A stretch of 64,000 nucleotides of DNA from Chondrus crispus (GCF_000350225.1 NW_005178788.1:212602-276601), one strand, 5' to 3'. Shown: positions 24,079-35,658, counted from the stretch's first letter. Notes: generated by a model from the sequence alone, not told the origin. A program made the numbers and translations.

Positions 24079-24336
24079 CTATCCTGATTGCGCTTGCGCG
24101 ACCTGTGCGGGCAAGTATAACCTTTTCCTCCGGAAATACGCAACAGCCGCGCGGCGGGGTAACTGGTCGATGGGTTCTGACGTCGTGTCTTCGAGGGTAT
24201 ACCCGTACCATCTCACTTTGAGAATTAAGTTCTCCTCGTCGTAGCCGTGGTCCACGATCTTGTCGATCACATACTCCTGACTCTCGGCTCCTTCTTCCTT
24301 CGTGTCCAACTGTCCTTTCCCGTTCTGAAGAGCTAG
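24079..24336 (-). pseudogene. isolated chromodomain fragment of a chromovirus integrase
   Basis: The frame contains EYVIDKIVDHGYDEE, LILKVRWYGYTLED and TSEPIDQLPRRAAVAYF. This is the chromodomain order EY.V..I.DH, then V.W.GY, then EP...L. The usual TWEP is TSEP. No ATG start is seen and no integrase core remains beside it. It abuts the truncated LTR at 24445. It is a different sequence from the broken chromodomain at 6745-6870, so two chromovirus lineages are represented. Confidence 0.75.
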
Positions 24337-24444
24337 CTACTCATCCTCATCCTGCTCTTTCGAATCTCCCATCTCTTGTAGCTCGGGCGGGATGCCCGCA
24401 GCTTCCTGATTTACCAACGGTCCGTCATCCGTCCTATCCTTCGC

Positions 24445-24743
24445 TTCGCTCCGCCGCCGGTCTCGCCTGTACTTAATGTATACAATGCGTCTATCATAAT
24501 ACTACAGTACCGGTATGCTGTAGTAACTTACTGTAGCGCGGGTCGTCCCGCGCTGTAATGTTGTCAGCCGTCCGGTCTGACAGCACACGTGTGAGACGCG
24601 TACTGTGCGTGCGTTGGTACGCCTCTCCTACACGTGTACGCGTGTGGTCGCCTGTCCCCCGTACACGTGGGGGTACACGTGTGCGCGTGTGTGGTTCGTA
24701 TTGATCTGATCTAAATCTAATCGCGAACCGCTGTTATGCCACA
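24445..24743 (-). repeat. truncated LTR (copy 2)
   Basis: Nearly identical to 1155-1450, including the hairpin, the CACGTG boxes and the end TGTGGCATAACAGCGG on the minus strand. Homology stops at the left near 24445, so the 3' part of the LTR is missing. No target duplication shared with copy 1 is seen. Confidence 0.8.
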
Positions 24744-25459
24744 CCTATGAAACGAATGGTGTGGGACCGGGTGTATTTTTCCTCGTAATGATGATTTGCT
24801 GTGTGGACTGAACTTTCACTTCCTATTGATGATTTACTATTGTTCGTATGAGATTATAACGATATTTTATGGTCGTCTTGTAGTTCCTCGCAATTTGGTT
24901 TATGTGAGCAAACTGGGTTGGGGTAGTATAAAAGGGTAGGCTTCTGACTCGACTAGCGAGAAGAAGAGAGGGCCCAACCAAAAAAGCAGATACACATAAC
25001 ACATCAAGGTCAGAAGCTGCCTTCCGTCGGAAGACCTAGATGAGTAAAACACCGTTCGTCGGTGTCACCGTTTTTTCCAATCACTGTGTTTTCCGGCCTC
25101 ATTTTTCAGTATTTCTACAATAGGGCCTACCTGAATACTAAAATCACGTCTTAATCATAACAGGCCTCATACAACAGCATTCTATGAGACACAATTGAGT
25201 TAGGATCACTGCATTGCTGTGTCAATGTCGATCTATTTCCGCACTTTCCCGAGCAATCGAAAATTGACACAGCAGCCGCTGCAAAGACCCCTGACAGTCT
25301 GCGCAAAACTTTCTGATTGCGAAACAATACTGAGACTCGCCAGCATATCTCTCTACTGTTCTTGGCACAGTCTATAGACATTTGAGACCACACTCTCTAT
25401 CGTTCCCTCATCACCTCACTTCATCTATTCCATTTCCAATGCATCCCCCTCCGCGGCAA
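24744..25459. other. spacer with a TATA-type promoter-like site
   Basis: GTATAAAAGG at 24926-24935 is followed by a purine-rich GAGAAGAAGAGAGGG leader. This looks like an RNA polymerase II start region, perhaps of an unrecognised solo LTR or of the damaged transposase downstream. No ORF of note is present. Confidence 0.3.
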
Positions 25460-26338
25460 ACGAACAGCTCCTTAACTGTCGTCCAAAAGCAAAAGATAAT
25501 CGACGAACGAGAACGGCGCCGCCTCCATAATGAGCCTTTCGATCAGGCTGCGTTGGTCACCTGGGCATGAAAATCCTTTCGCCTTCTGGGCCCTCCCAGT
25601 CAGCCAACAATGTCGCGCCTCTTTCGAATGGATCTGCGTCCGTCGCTCTTCCCATCAGTCATACATAAACGTGTACGCTTTGGCGTGTGCCCCGAGCTTG
25701 AAGGAGCTCTACACTCTTAGATCAATTCCCAGTTCGCTGCTCGCCGATGCGTCAATGGGGGATTGATTACCAAAAAAGCACGGCGCCTGCAGACGTTAAT
25801 GAACCAAAGCCTACCACGCCACAAACGGACATTTTTACATTTCAGCAACGGATGGATGCATAATTTTCAGCGCCGCTGTAATTTTCGTTCCCTTTCATCT
25901 CACGGTTAGTCTGGGGATGCCGATCATGCCTCCATCGACCGGGAGCTGCCCAAGCTCCGTGCTTTAAAAGCTCGGTTCGAGAAAGCTGACGTTTTCAACG
26001 CCGACGAGTTTGGGAATTTTTATAACTTGGCACCGGATCGCACAATTGAACATGATCGGTTGCCAGGGCGTAAGAAGGAAAAAGTTCTACTTACGTACCT
26101 TGGGTGTTGCATTGCTTCAGGCTCCGAGCGTTTGCCTCTAATGTGCATTGGCAAGGCGAGAAAACCGCGTTGTTTTAAAAACAAAATTGGCACAGAGCTG
26201 GGGTTTGACTATTATAACTACTCCAAAGCTTGGATGAATACGCCACTGCTTTCTGCCTGGCTGATGAGATTTTCGTCATACATCACCCGTACGGACCCAG
26301 ACCGTCGTGTTCTACTGTTGCTGGATAATTGCTACATA
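25460..26338 (+). pseudogene. pogo/Tigger-like transposase, N-terminal and central part
   Basis: It begins with a CENP-B type helix-turn-helix (LTVVQKQKIIDERERRR, FDQAALVTWA, an in-frame TGA, then SQPTMSRLF in the same reading). The DDE_1 core follows with VFNADEFGNFYNLAPDRTI (first Asp), LPGRKKEKVLLTYLGC, NYSKAWMNTPLLSAWLM and LLLLDNC (second Asp). It is cut off at 26338 by an inserted LTR and resumes at 27022. Several stops and frame changes lie between 25560 and 25960. The role in the intact family is cut-and-paste transposition at TA sites. Confidence 0.8.
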
Positions 26339-27021
26339 TGTAGCATAAACACCCCCAGCGATAGGGGTGTATGCACAGTTCGACCGAGACCCTTGGCGAT
26401 CGGGAAGACGGGGGTGAAGCGGGACACCAGCTAACGGCACCGGGCAGCGGGACCGGGTTGCGTGGCAGCGCGGGACGGGGAGGACGCCGTCACGTGCGAG
26501 TGGTTCGACGCCTCGACGCCCCGGCGCGGTACTGGGTAACGATCCAGTACCGACGGGTGGAGGCGGAGCCGGCTCGTGGGCGTGCCATGCGCGTCTTCAA
26601 CCAGCGCTCGGTGCCGCTCTAAGGTAATTAGTGAGCGTTACCTTAGAATAAGCGGGAAGTCGGACCTTGACTGTCAATAGGTGACAAGTCCGTGCTTGTC
26701 CTCCTCCACCGCCGCCGGTCCGCCCCATATTTAATATACAAAACAATCTATAACACTACAGTACCGAAGTACTGTAGTCGACTACTGTAGCACAGATCCG
26801 ACTGTACTGTAATACGGTCAGCCATCGTGGCTGACAGTACACGTGTGTGTGCGCGCTTCCGTCCGGCGCGGTACACATGTACACGTGTGCACGCGTGCGC
26901 CTTGTACCCGAGGGGTACACGTGGCCACGCGCAGTAGTACTGTAGAGTATCGGGCTCTACAGTATTGGATCCCGTTGTCGATCTAATCTAACTAAAAAGC
27001 CCCAAGGGGGGGTATACTACA
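26339..27021 (-). repeat. solo LTR (copy 3) inserted in the transposase
   Basis: Ends are TGTAG...CTACA. Related to the LTRs at 984 and 24445 (shared GCCGCCGGTC, ATATTTAAT, TACTGTAG, CAGCC....GGCTGACAG, TACACGTG blocks) but longer, 683 bp, and clearly diverged. No internal region remains, so it is a solo LTR. Flanks are ACATA on the left and CATGG on the right, so a clean 5-bp duplication is not preserved. Confidence 0.75.
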
Positions 27022-27461
27022 CATGGCAGTGAAGAATCCCTGCCGTCAATGGACAATGTAGAAGTGATTTATTTGCCTCCCAACAAAACCTCTAAGCTAC
27101 AGCCACTCGATGCTGGGATCATAGCATCGGTTAAAACGAGGTATCGCAAGTATCAATACGAAAGGGCTCTAGATTGTTTGGATGCGAGTGAGTCAAACAT
27201 ATATAAGTTGGATCAGCTGACAGCAATGATGGCAATGCCAAGGATTTGGGATGAACTGCCGCTAGAGTGATAGAAAAGTACTGGAATCATACCGCACTGA
27301 TGTCGGCTCAAGTTTTGAGGCAATCGGCAGAGGATGACATAGAAGGAGTTCGGGATGCAGTGAGAGAGCTAGTGCCAGAGCGTGCGCGAATGTGTCTGGA
27401 TTCAATTTTGAATCCGGCTGGTGAGAATGAAGTTGTCGAGATAGTCGAAGAAGCGACACTA
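27022..27461 (+). pseudogene. pogo/Tigger-like transposase, continuation after the LTR
   Basis: The frame resumes with HGSEESLPSMDNVEVIYLPP, then NKTSKLQPLDAGIIASVK, which carries the third catalytic Asp of DDE_1 transposases. RYRKYQYERALDCLD and ELPLE follow. A frameshift near 27267 leads to EKYWNHTALMSAQ. The gene is interrupted again at 27462 by copia-like sequence. Confidence 0.8.
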
Positions 27462-27996
27462 GCCAACAATCAGACACGTGGCGCCTCCCGTAAAACATCT
27501 CCCTGCATGTCGCGCATAACCCAGGTCCGCCGCCGTACACTCCTGCAAAGCCTGCAGTTGAAAGGAACCTCCACCATTACTATGCCATATTCAATCACAT
27601 CCGCCCAGCCACGCTCCAGATGATGGCAAGAAAGTTGGCCTCCTGCCCAATATCCCACCCATGCTAAGGTAAAGACCAGCGGGTATGTCGTGCTCCAGCT
27701 GTGCCGCCGCAAGGCAACAACTAGCACCGTACCACCCAACGACCCACCGGTATCAAGTAGGGGCAGCATTCAGCAATGACATATGCGGACCGTTCAACCC
27801 GCCGTCACAACAAGGCAACAAATACATACCTATCATCATTGAGACGAGATCAGGTATGTCATTGTCGACTTCCTGGAGTCCCGAGGGCAAACCCCGCAAC
27901 AATTCGACAAAAATCCCTACAGCACTGAAACAAAGGAATAGATGCAAACCTGAGCTGATACACACAGAAAATGTCGCAAACGGGTTCTGGATGTCT
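27462..27996 (+). repeat. left arm of a near-perfect inverted repeat (copia-like fragment)
   Basis: The encoded proteins on the strands match those of 29669-30203 without difference over roughly 100 residues in two frames. The left arm runs straight into the 100-base gap, so its true end is unknown. It contains copia integrase-like CSSCAAARQQLAPYHPTTHR and FSNDICGPFNPPSQQG. Confidence 0.85.
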
Positions 27997-28096
27997 NNNN
28001 NNNNNNNNNNNNNNNNNNNNNNNNNNNNNNNNNNNNNNNNNNNNNNNNNNNNNNNNNNNNNNNNNNNNNNNNNNNNNNNNNNNNNNNNNNNNNNNN

Positions 28097-28379
28097 CCGA
28101 TCCCCACGACGGTACCACGCGAGCTTTCTACGTCCCCGATTCCCACCTACCTCTACCGCGCGCGCCCCTGCTCCCCTACTGTAGCGTGCGCGCCAGCCTG
28201 TCCCTACCGCTCCGCCCCTCCTGGGCGTGTCCACCATTTCCTTTTACCCCTCTAATTCCCTACTTCGCCTCGCGCCCGGCCCCGTACCGGTGCCTTACGG
28301 GTGGTCTCCCGACAACACCCCCAGCGCTCCCCCGAACGCGCGCTCTGCCGAGGGGGATCTCGTCGTTCCCCCTCAGTAC
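28097..28379. other. C-rich sequence of unknown origin inside the broken transposase
   Basis: Pyrimidine-rich, GC-rich sequence between the gap and the transposase tail. It belongs to the material inserted in the transposase gene. No domain seen. Confidence 0.4.
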
Positions 28380-28626
28380 ACGACAAAACGTTGCTGTTCA
28401 TAATTTGCTAAGAGAGGGCGAAGGTGAGGACACAGACGAGGAGGATGTATCGTATCTGGATACATTGACGCTCGGAGAACGCCTCAAGAGTGCTGTTGTT
28501 GTGCGCCATTTGCTCGAAAATGAGGACTGTGTTGATCCGAGAGTCATGAATTCCTTGCGCACAGTGCAGCGAAGGTTGATGCTGCAACGCGCAAAGAGTG
28601 CAAGGCAGACGCGCAATACACTGTAA
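28380..28626 (+). pseudogene. probable C-terminal tail of the same transposase
   Basis: Acidic and helical tail (EGEDTDEEDVSYLDTLTLGE, VVRHLLENEDCVDPRVMNSL, VQRRLMLQRAKSARQ) ending at a TAA. pogo/Tigger transposases commonly end in such an acidic then helical segment. Its place, just beyond the inserted copia fragment, supports this reading, but the assignment is inference. Confidence 0.45.
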
Positions 28627-29617
28627 TTAATGAGAAATAGTGGCACAAATGACCTGATTTGGTTTGTTACATATTTTGGCTGTATATGGAACATCCTTGG
28701 AAACTGAATATACACTTTAATTGAATGCGGAAGGAAGCAACCATCCATGTTCAGATATCGAGAGTTCTCTGTAATAGCTACTGTAATATAGTCTACAGTA
28801 GCTTGGGACCCGAGGGAGGCGGATGTACTCTAGAGAGGAACGGCCTTCCTCCCGAAAAATAGCAGTCGGTGATCAGGCAATTTCATTCCACATTTCGTCA
28901 AGTATGATAAACTTTTGAAATGCCAGCCTACCCTAAGAGCAAGGTAACCAGTGGACTAATTTAAAGCCCACATTTTTAGCCATACGGCGCTCTAAAGAGA
29001 GCGCTGCAAAACCAGTGCGTCCCTATGTGTGACGGCCCGGAAGGGGCCGAGTATTAATTTTCCCAAACTTTTCACAAAGACATGGGGTCTGAAGCACGGT
29101 GCATATAGCACTCGAAAGATGATTGGTTATAGTGATTATGAAATATTGATGAATTCTGAGTGGTCGCCTGCTATATCCATTTCTATCCTGCGCCAGGAAA
29201 GAAACGAATATAGAGATAGGTGCTTCCAGATAGCAACCGAAAAAGGCGATTAGCGCAGCAGTTGACATGCCACCTGGGAAAAATCTCTCCATTTTCGAAA
29301 TTTAGCGCACTGGTTTCTTTGCTCTAAGAGACTGACGCAAGCAGTCCCCTCACCGCCGTCTGCAAAGCATTTCGGACAAAATCAACTCATACAAGTTCCC
29401 CAAGCCCTTGTGTCCACCACCAAGGTGTGACAGACCGTTCACTCTGTTCACGTCTTTCGTTGGGGAGTTTTAATTCGATTCCATCAGTCACAACGCTGAT
29501 CTAGTGCACAATGGCATTTCGGGGGAGTGTCTCATCTGACCCCGTCCCTGTTGGCTCGTCCTATGAAGCAATCTGCTTCGGATGCGGGAGCTCTGAAAGA
29601 CGCTGGCCAAGTGCTCC
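28627..29617. other. no gene seen; one short hairpin
   Basis: AT-richer spacer. A hairpin GCGCTCT/AGAGCGC lies at about 28987-29004. Short frames only. Confidence 0.4.
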
Positions 29618-31113
29618 TTACCCGCTACGGCCGAACCAGATCCTTCTACGAGCGGCAGTGGATACAAGAGACATCCAGAACCCGTTTGCGACATTTTCTG
29701 TGTGTATCAGCTCAGGTTTGCATCTATTCCTTTGTTTCAGTGCTGTAGGGATTTTTGTCGAATTGTTGCGGGGTTTGCCCTCGGGACTCCAGGAAGTCGA
29801 CAATGACATACCTGATCTCGTCTCAATGATGATAGGTATGTATTTGTTGCCTTGTTGTGACGGCGGGTTGAACGGTCCGCATATGTCATTGCTGAATGCT
29901 GCCCCTACTTGATACCGGTGGGTCGTTGGGTGGTACGGTGCTAGTTGTTGCCTTGCGGCGGCACAGCTGGAGCACGACATACCCGCTGGTCTTTACCTTA
30001 GCATGGGTGGGATATTGGGCAGGAGGCCAACTTTCTTGCCATCATCTGGAGCGTGGCTGGGCGGATGTGATTGAATATGGCATAGTAATGGTGGAGGTTC
30101 CTTTCAACTGCAGGCTTTGCAGGAGTGTACGGCGGCGGACCTGGGTTATGCGCGACATGCAGGGAGATGTTTTACGGGAGGCGCCACGTGTCTGATTGTT
30201 GGCGTGCGTCGTGGATTGAGATTTTTCGTGGCCTTGCGGTTTTGGGACTAGGGGCCTTGGCGGGTTTGGATGTCCTTAGTGGGGCGGTACGTTCTGCCAT
30301 GGTGTTGAAGTGCACTTGTGCCAATTGAAGGTAGTACATGCCTTTCGCAAACACTGCTTTTGAGACGATCCACAGCGGGTCCGTGCTCGTGTTGAGTACA
30401 ATTGCTTTTGGGAGTGTGATCTTCACTTCTTGCCATTTCTCGGCAATGTTGTGGACGGAGAGCAGGTTAGATTGCAGTGCATGGTTGGGGATGGCAGGGA
30501 TCCGGATCTGCCTATTCGAACTGGGCGGAATGTGGAGCATCCCCTGATATATGGCAGGAGGGGTGATGTGGGAGGCCGTGTTACTGCGTGTTATCAGCCG
30601 TAGCGGTCTCATGTGGCGTGTGGACTTTCGTACGTTACACGGGTGGGCTTCTGACTCAAGTGCATACTGCGTACCTTCAGGTTCGTCCTCATCGAGGGCC
30701 TGGTGCGCAGCTGTGTCTTTGTACTCGTCTTCTGCGGCGGCGAGATGCCCGGTTGTGTATTGGTGCAGCGGGTGTGTGCGGCGCGTGGGTGAACGTCTCT
30801 TTCCACTGGTGGAGTCCCTTGCCTGTGTGTGGCATTGGTGCCGTCATGCTGGGCTGTGGCTTCGGCTTGTAGGAGTACTGGTCTGTTCGTCAGTGGGCGT
30901 GCCGTGATTAGTACGAGGCGCCTCTTCCTGGCCTCCTGCCATGTGTATATCGTGGCATAGCTGAGTTGTTGCGATCATCTGGACATGGCTCCCGGGGGTG
31001 CATGCCTTGGGGACCTTCTTCGCAGTTGGCATGTTTCTCTTTTGCGCGTACTTACACTGCCTTGAGACGTTGGAAGAGGTTGTTGATGTCAGTGGGGACA
31101 GTTTTATTTGCAA
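29618..31113 (-). pseudogene. decayed Ty1/copia gag-pol remnant
   Basis: Right to left: QCKYAQKRNM (knuckle-like) near 31060; SNTASHITPPAIYQGML and ALQSNLLSVHNIAEK, the copia protease-to-integrase stretch, near 30550-30440; CSSCAAARQQLAPYHPT near 29970; FSNDICGPF with a first catalytic Asp near 29890; then IHTENVANGFW near 29690. Many frame changes. RT and LTRs are not seen. The segment 29669-30203 is duplicated in inverse at 27462-27996. Confidence 0.6.
29669..30203 (-). repeat. right arm of the inverted repeat
   Basis: 535 bases matching 27462-27996 in reverse complement. This arm is embedded in a longer copia remnant on both sides, so it is the likely source and the left arm is the copy. 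Confidence 0.85.
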
Positions 31114-32665
31114 TCTACATGTCGGGGTGGTGCCGGAATTCTGAGCGCCAGTTGAAGCGTTGATTATGAATTAGATGGTGACATATTCATCTTTCTGTAC
31201 TGTATGCTGGGATACAGTTCCATTCACATATCCATCCTGATCGTCCTCTTCTTGCAATGTACTCGTCTAAGTCTTATCCTGCCTCCAGTTTGGTAGGCTT
31301 GGCTTCTTGCTTGAGGGTCAGGTGCGTTTTCGGTGTGAAATCGGTGAAGTGGGCCTTGATTTCTGTAGGATAACTCCTCTCCGCCCTGGGTTGGGTGAAA
31401 GGCGGAGGCTATAGCAAGGGAGCACGCAGCGCGGACGCGACGCGCTAATTGCACCGATCGGACGAGCACGCGAAAAGGGAGTGGCTCACTGGCCGTTCAC
31501 ATGCAGTCGCCCCGTGGTGCGTGAACGGGAGCGACCGGTAACGTGTTAGAAAGCAGCGCGCGTGATAGACAACCGAAACGGACGTATGTAGGCGCGAAAG
31601 GGACGGGGGCGAGCTTGCCCCAGTTTAATGGCGGGGACGGGTGTCAGGCCTTAACCCCTCAGACGGACGCCTCGGACACCTGTCTTAGTGTACAGTACCT
31701 GCCGCCTAGTGTGTACCAGGTACTGTACGCAATTAAAAAACTAGCGCCTCAATTCCTAATTACTGCGCGGACGCTGCAGCTACACGTGTGTACTACTGTA
31801 CACACGCGCTGCTTACAGACTACCGCACGGATGCCACGTGAGCTAGCGTACACGCGTAATACTAGCAGACTACCGCTTGGCCGACACTTGCACTACTGTA
31901 CAAGGTCGCCAGATTACGACCGCCCGGCGCCCGCGCGCTCGGTACACGTGGGCACAGCCGCCCACGTGTATACCGTACACGGCCGTCCGATGACCTTCGC
32001 GCGCTCGCGCCGGCCATTATACTACAATTTCTGCGACGAGTTGTCGCGGGGTGACATTAGACTCCAGGTTTATCGTACTTGCGAGGCCGGCAGGGAGGTT
32101 GGACATTATGGTCATGCGCAAGAAGGCGCATTTTCGGCGGCAGGCGGGGTGGTGCGGGAATGGTGCGGGCTTTTCAAGGAGGGCGGTGGTGAGGTTTCGT
32201 CAAAGGGCTGCCTCGACGTTGTTAATGATAGCTATGTCTTGTAATGTTTGTTTTCATATTCTGTAATTGGTCCCGTCGCTAAGGAGAGCGCGGCGGTAAC
32301 CATGCATTTTTGTTTCTATCGTGGGAGTTGTGGGCTCCATTTTTTGCGGGTTGGACATTGCTACGAGAGTGGGCTCTACGCGGCTTGGCGGAGCTGTTGA
32401 GGAAACCTCTACGATGGGTTCCGGAACTATTTGAGTGGACTCGACGGTGGTTTCAGGAGCTCTTACAGGTACCTATACGTGTGGGAGCGGACTTGGATGC
32501 GTTGGGGCGGCGGGGCTTGTCGGTGCCGTGGTGTCGTCGTCCTGATCTCGTCCGGGCAATATTCGAGGTGCCTGTGACCGTCTTACAGTAGGGCGTTGTT
32601 TGGGTCCAGAACCTGTTGTGCAAAATCGATGACTCCGTTCACTGATGCCAATTCTCTGTCTATGT
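31114..32665. other. LTR-like CACGTG/ACTGTAC-rich sequence, no supported gene
   Basis: 31680-31990 is dense in TACACGTG, ACTGTAC and CACGTG words, the style seen in the three LTRs. A 233-codon plus-strand frame (31543-32244) covers it but has no protein-like pattern, so I leave it as possible LTR material. 32480-32650 in reverse has weak gag-like protein sequence. Confidence 0.3.
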
Positions 32666-32753
32666 GGTGATTCCTTCATATGACTCCTAGTCATTCCTCT
32701 CTCATGTCGTTGGCCAACGGCACCTCCCCTTTTGCTCAGTGGTCATCACAGGA
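32666..32753 (+). repeat. 88-bp direct repeat, copy 1, with tRNA-like promoter boxes
   Basis: Matches 33145-33232 at about nine of ten bases. Copy 1 ends in TTGCTCAGTGGTCATC, like a tRNA A box, and about 50 bases later at 32786 GAGTTCGAATCC matches a B box. This may be a worn SINE or tRNA relic. Confidence 0.4.
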
Positions 32754-33144
32754 TATGGGCCTCATTTCTACTGCTGCGCACGCGAGTTCGAATCCCACCG
32801 TACACCTCCTCCCCACATTGTACCCTATCACAAGCCGACACGGCAGCCACCCGACGTCGTTAGAAGCAAGCTCTCACAAGCCTACACGTCACACACCCGA
32901 CGTATTCACATGACGCCAAAAATCCAATTTTTCAGGTTCCAAGGTCCACCCGCACTGTAAGACGTCACCAACACGCATCAAAAACCTTCAGGTTCATGGT
33001 ACACCTGCGCTCATACTTTCAAGTCAAGAACCGGGCATTCCTTCTCATTGAGTCACTCACATACGAGTTCAGGGGGACTGTGGTGATTCCTTCAACTCTT
33101 TCATTGAACTCGTCTGCTCATTCCCACTTTGCGATGCTTCCTTC

Positions 33145-33232
33145 TCTGCTGATTCCTTCATATAACTCCCAGTCATTCCTCTCTCATGTCGTTGGCCAAT
33201 GGCACCTCCTCTTTTGCTCAGTGGTCATCACA
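33145..33232 (+). repeat. 88-bp direct repeat, copy 2
   Basis: Second copy, sharing TCATTCCTCTCTCATGTCGT and GCTCAGTGGTCATCACAG. The B-box-like part is missing here. Confidence 0.5.
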
Positions 33233-33954
33233 GTCTACCTTATGAAGGGAGGATAGGGATCTTTGTGACGGCTGCGAGATAGGTGATCTAATCGTTCTGT
33301 CACGCGTGTGTGACGTATGCACGTATGGCGCTCATGACAGAAGAAAAGGCAGTCTTACACAACACAGACTATAAGAAACGAAACCCCTCCTATCCATTTT
33401 TCTGCATCCATTAGGCGCAGCAGTACGTCTTCCAGGACCACAAATCACAATAGCCCTATGCTCCGTTTGTAGACCATTTCAGGGGTCTACAAATAGTAGA
33501 CGATATTAGGATTTTTTTGTGAGATTCTCACACGAGATAGTGAACTTCTACTACAGCGTGCACAACTTCTACTACTGAAATTGATTGGTTGTAGAATTGT
33601 GCGCCGTAGAACAATTTTTGAGATCATCTACTACGGAAAGGCACACAAGCCTCCCTGGGTACATGTGAGAAAACTTCACGATCAACTTTCTCTCACAACG
33701 TGCTGCAGCTCTACGACCTCTACATCGTGCCTTTCGCTTCTGCGGCCACTACCCATCCTAAACAGGTCTAGGATCCCCCGCACCCTGCCTCATTCCAGCT
33801 ACCTCCCTTGACCATGTCCAGTCGACATCTGACTACTGACCGACATACTCCTGAGAGAGCGCCCCTGGCTAGCGAATTTTTGGAGACTGAATCGCCGACT
33901 GGCAGCAAATCATAAGATCTCATACATAACGGGGATAATTCCCAAAACAGTCAA

Positions 33955-34592
33955 ATGGCAACCCCTCTCCCTGCGTCACAAAGCGCACAGCACTCGAACT
34001 CCATGCACACATTTAAGACGCCCCTGTTGAGCTACAATCAGTTCTCTACGTCTCCTGAACTGGCTGAATCTCCTCTACGCCCGTTCGCTACCGATCAATT
34101 CCCTGAACTGCCAATACCTTCATCTCAACTTGGCCAGGGCCTTGTTCCAACGACGGCCATATTAGAAGGCGGGGAGCCAGATTCGTTAGACGCTAGCGAC
34201 TTGGCGTCCTCGCAGGAGCAGCAACTGTCCCTGCCACTTCCTATGATTCAACAAGAGAATCCGGAAGCATTATGGAGATTGATACTATTGTCACTGCGGA
34301 AGAGCTGCGGGCTCTTTTCCCAGTGCGCTATGAGGGGGCATGGACGGAGTCCTGCTCAGCACTGGCTGAGGACCTCTTTAGTGGTATTTATTATGACTAT
34401 GATGATGAACGCTTTTCGCGAGGCCACTGGAACGGCGTTGAAGCCGTTGAAGAACAGGACCTCCGGGCCACTGTGACTACTCAGGAGTTAGAGGAGAGAG
34501 CACAAGCACAGCGAAGCGGAGGCCTCCAGGACTGGGAATATGCTAGCCCATTTGAGCCTGTCACAGTGACGCACAGTGACTGTGCGCATTGA
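33955..34592 (+). pseudogene. N-terminal region of the element's protein
   Basis: Starts at an ATG at 33955 with a Ser/Pro/Gln-rich disordered region. A frame change near 34265 leads to IVTAEELRALFPVRYEGAWT and FSGIYYDYDDERFSRGHWNG. The frame ends at 34592 because of a 10-base tandem duplication (CACAGTGACG at about 34562-34581). Counting one copy only, it would run on into the next segment. Confidence 0.55.
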
Positions 34593-35658
34593 CGATGTAA
34601 ACATGGAATTGGAGGGGCGCTTCTTGGAAGAAGCAAACACCGTGTTGGACAGGATAACCTCTGATATTACAAGCAGAACTGGCAGTGCTGGGACAGGACA
34701 TGACGAACCCCATGTCAGTCCTTTGACTTGTTTGAAATGTTTTGTGACAGACTGTCTATTAGGGAAGCTGAAGTACGTCGCAAATAAGGCTCTGCACCAA
34801 CGAGGGCAGCCCCCAACTAGCAAAAACGAACTACTGGGCTTGCTCATACTTCATGTATTATGCGCCTCTTATAACGAGTCACCGAGCACTGTGTGCAATG
34901 AGGCGGAGGAAGGCCATTTCTTTCAAATGGGCATCTCTTCAGAGAGATACCATGAAGTATGGGGATTTTTAAGTGGCTCTTCGTCTCGCAGCGCTACGCA
35001 TGACTACAGTAGCATAGGCTGGTCACGAAGCGCGAATAGAACGACAACTTTGATAAACGAAGTAGAGTCCGAGACAGCTGCGATTAGCCGTGAGCATTTA
35101 TACGTACAAAACGCTACTGTACTGTCACTCGACGATGACCATCTACGAATGGCCTCCCGTGCAGTCATGGAACTGAGCTATCTTCAACAGCATAAAAATT
35201 CGAAGAAGGGATTGGGCCCCGCCGGGAACGCACTGTGTTCAGCCCTGAACCCCTTCTTTTCGGCATGCCACATCACGAGAACTGGTGAGAAGCTTTTGCA
35301 TACCTGGGAGCGACTCGTCCAGTTGGTTCAAGGTGCGTCAACCCCTGGGGATTTGCGTCCTATGCCTGACGCGATTTTTGCGTCCGACCGTGGATATAAT
35401 TCAAAAGAGACTATTGCGTTTCTGTCCGAGACTCTAGGTGCTAGTTTGATCGGAACTCATAAGCGCGATATGTGGTATCCTTTTGTATTCGGTGATGGGC
35501 CAATCTCGAGGCGCCAAAACGGCATGGACGTCTCCGAAAGGGGTTGCAGGGCGATGTACACTGCACGTTACAAAACAGGGAAGGCCGTGCGTCTAGTGTC
35601 CGTCGGACAGAGGCCTGTGTGTACCGTGAAAGCTGTTCTGGGCGCATTGCTGCGCTGA
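34576..35658 (+). pseudogene. DDE-type transposase-like protein
   Basis: 360 codons. Candidate catalytic positions are VLSLDDDHLRMASRA (first Asp cluster, about residue 195) and IFASDRGYNSKETIAFLSET (Asp of a DRGY box, about residue 275). LGASLIGTHKRDMWYPF follows, a pattern seen after the second Asp in IS4/PiggyBac-like folds. The third acidic residue is not assigned and would lie after the frame change near 35640. The upstream part has CLKCFVTDCLLGKLKYVANK and a helical NELLGLLILHVLCASYNES segment. The superfamily is not one I can name with certainty. Confidence 0.55.

Noticed and set aside
24926-24935. TATA-like site as promoter of a defined gene
   Set aside because: No intact ORF follows it at a sensible distance, so it is noted only within the spacer entry.
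31543-32244. 233-codon plus-strand frame
   Set aside because: Covers LTR-like CACGTG/ACTGTAC repeats with no domain or hydrophobic pattern.
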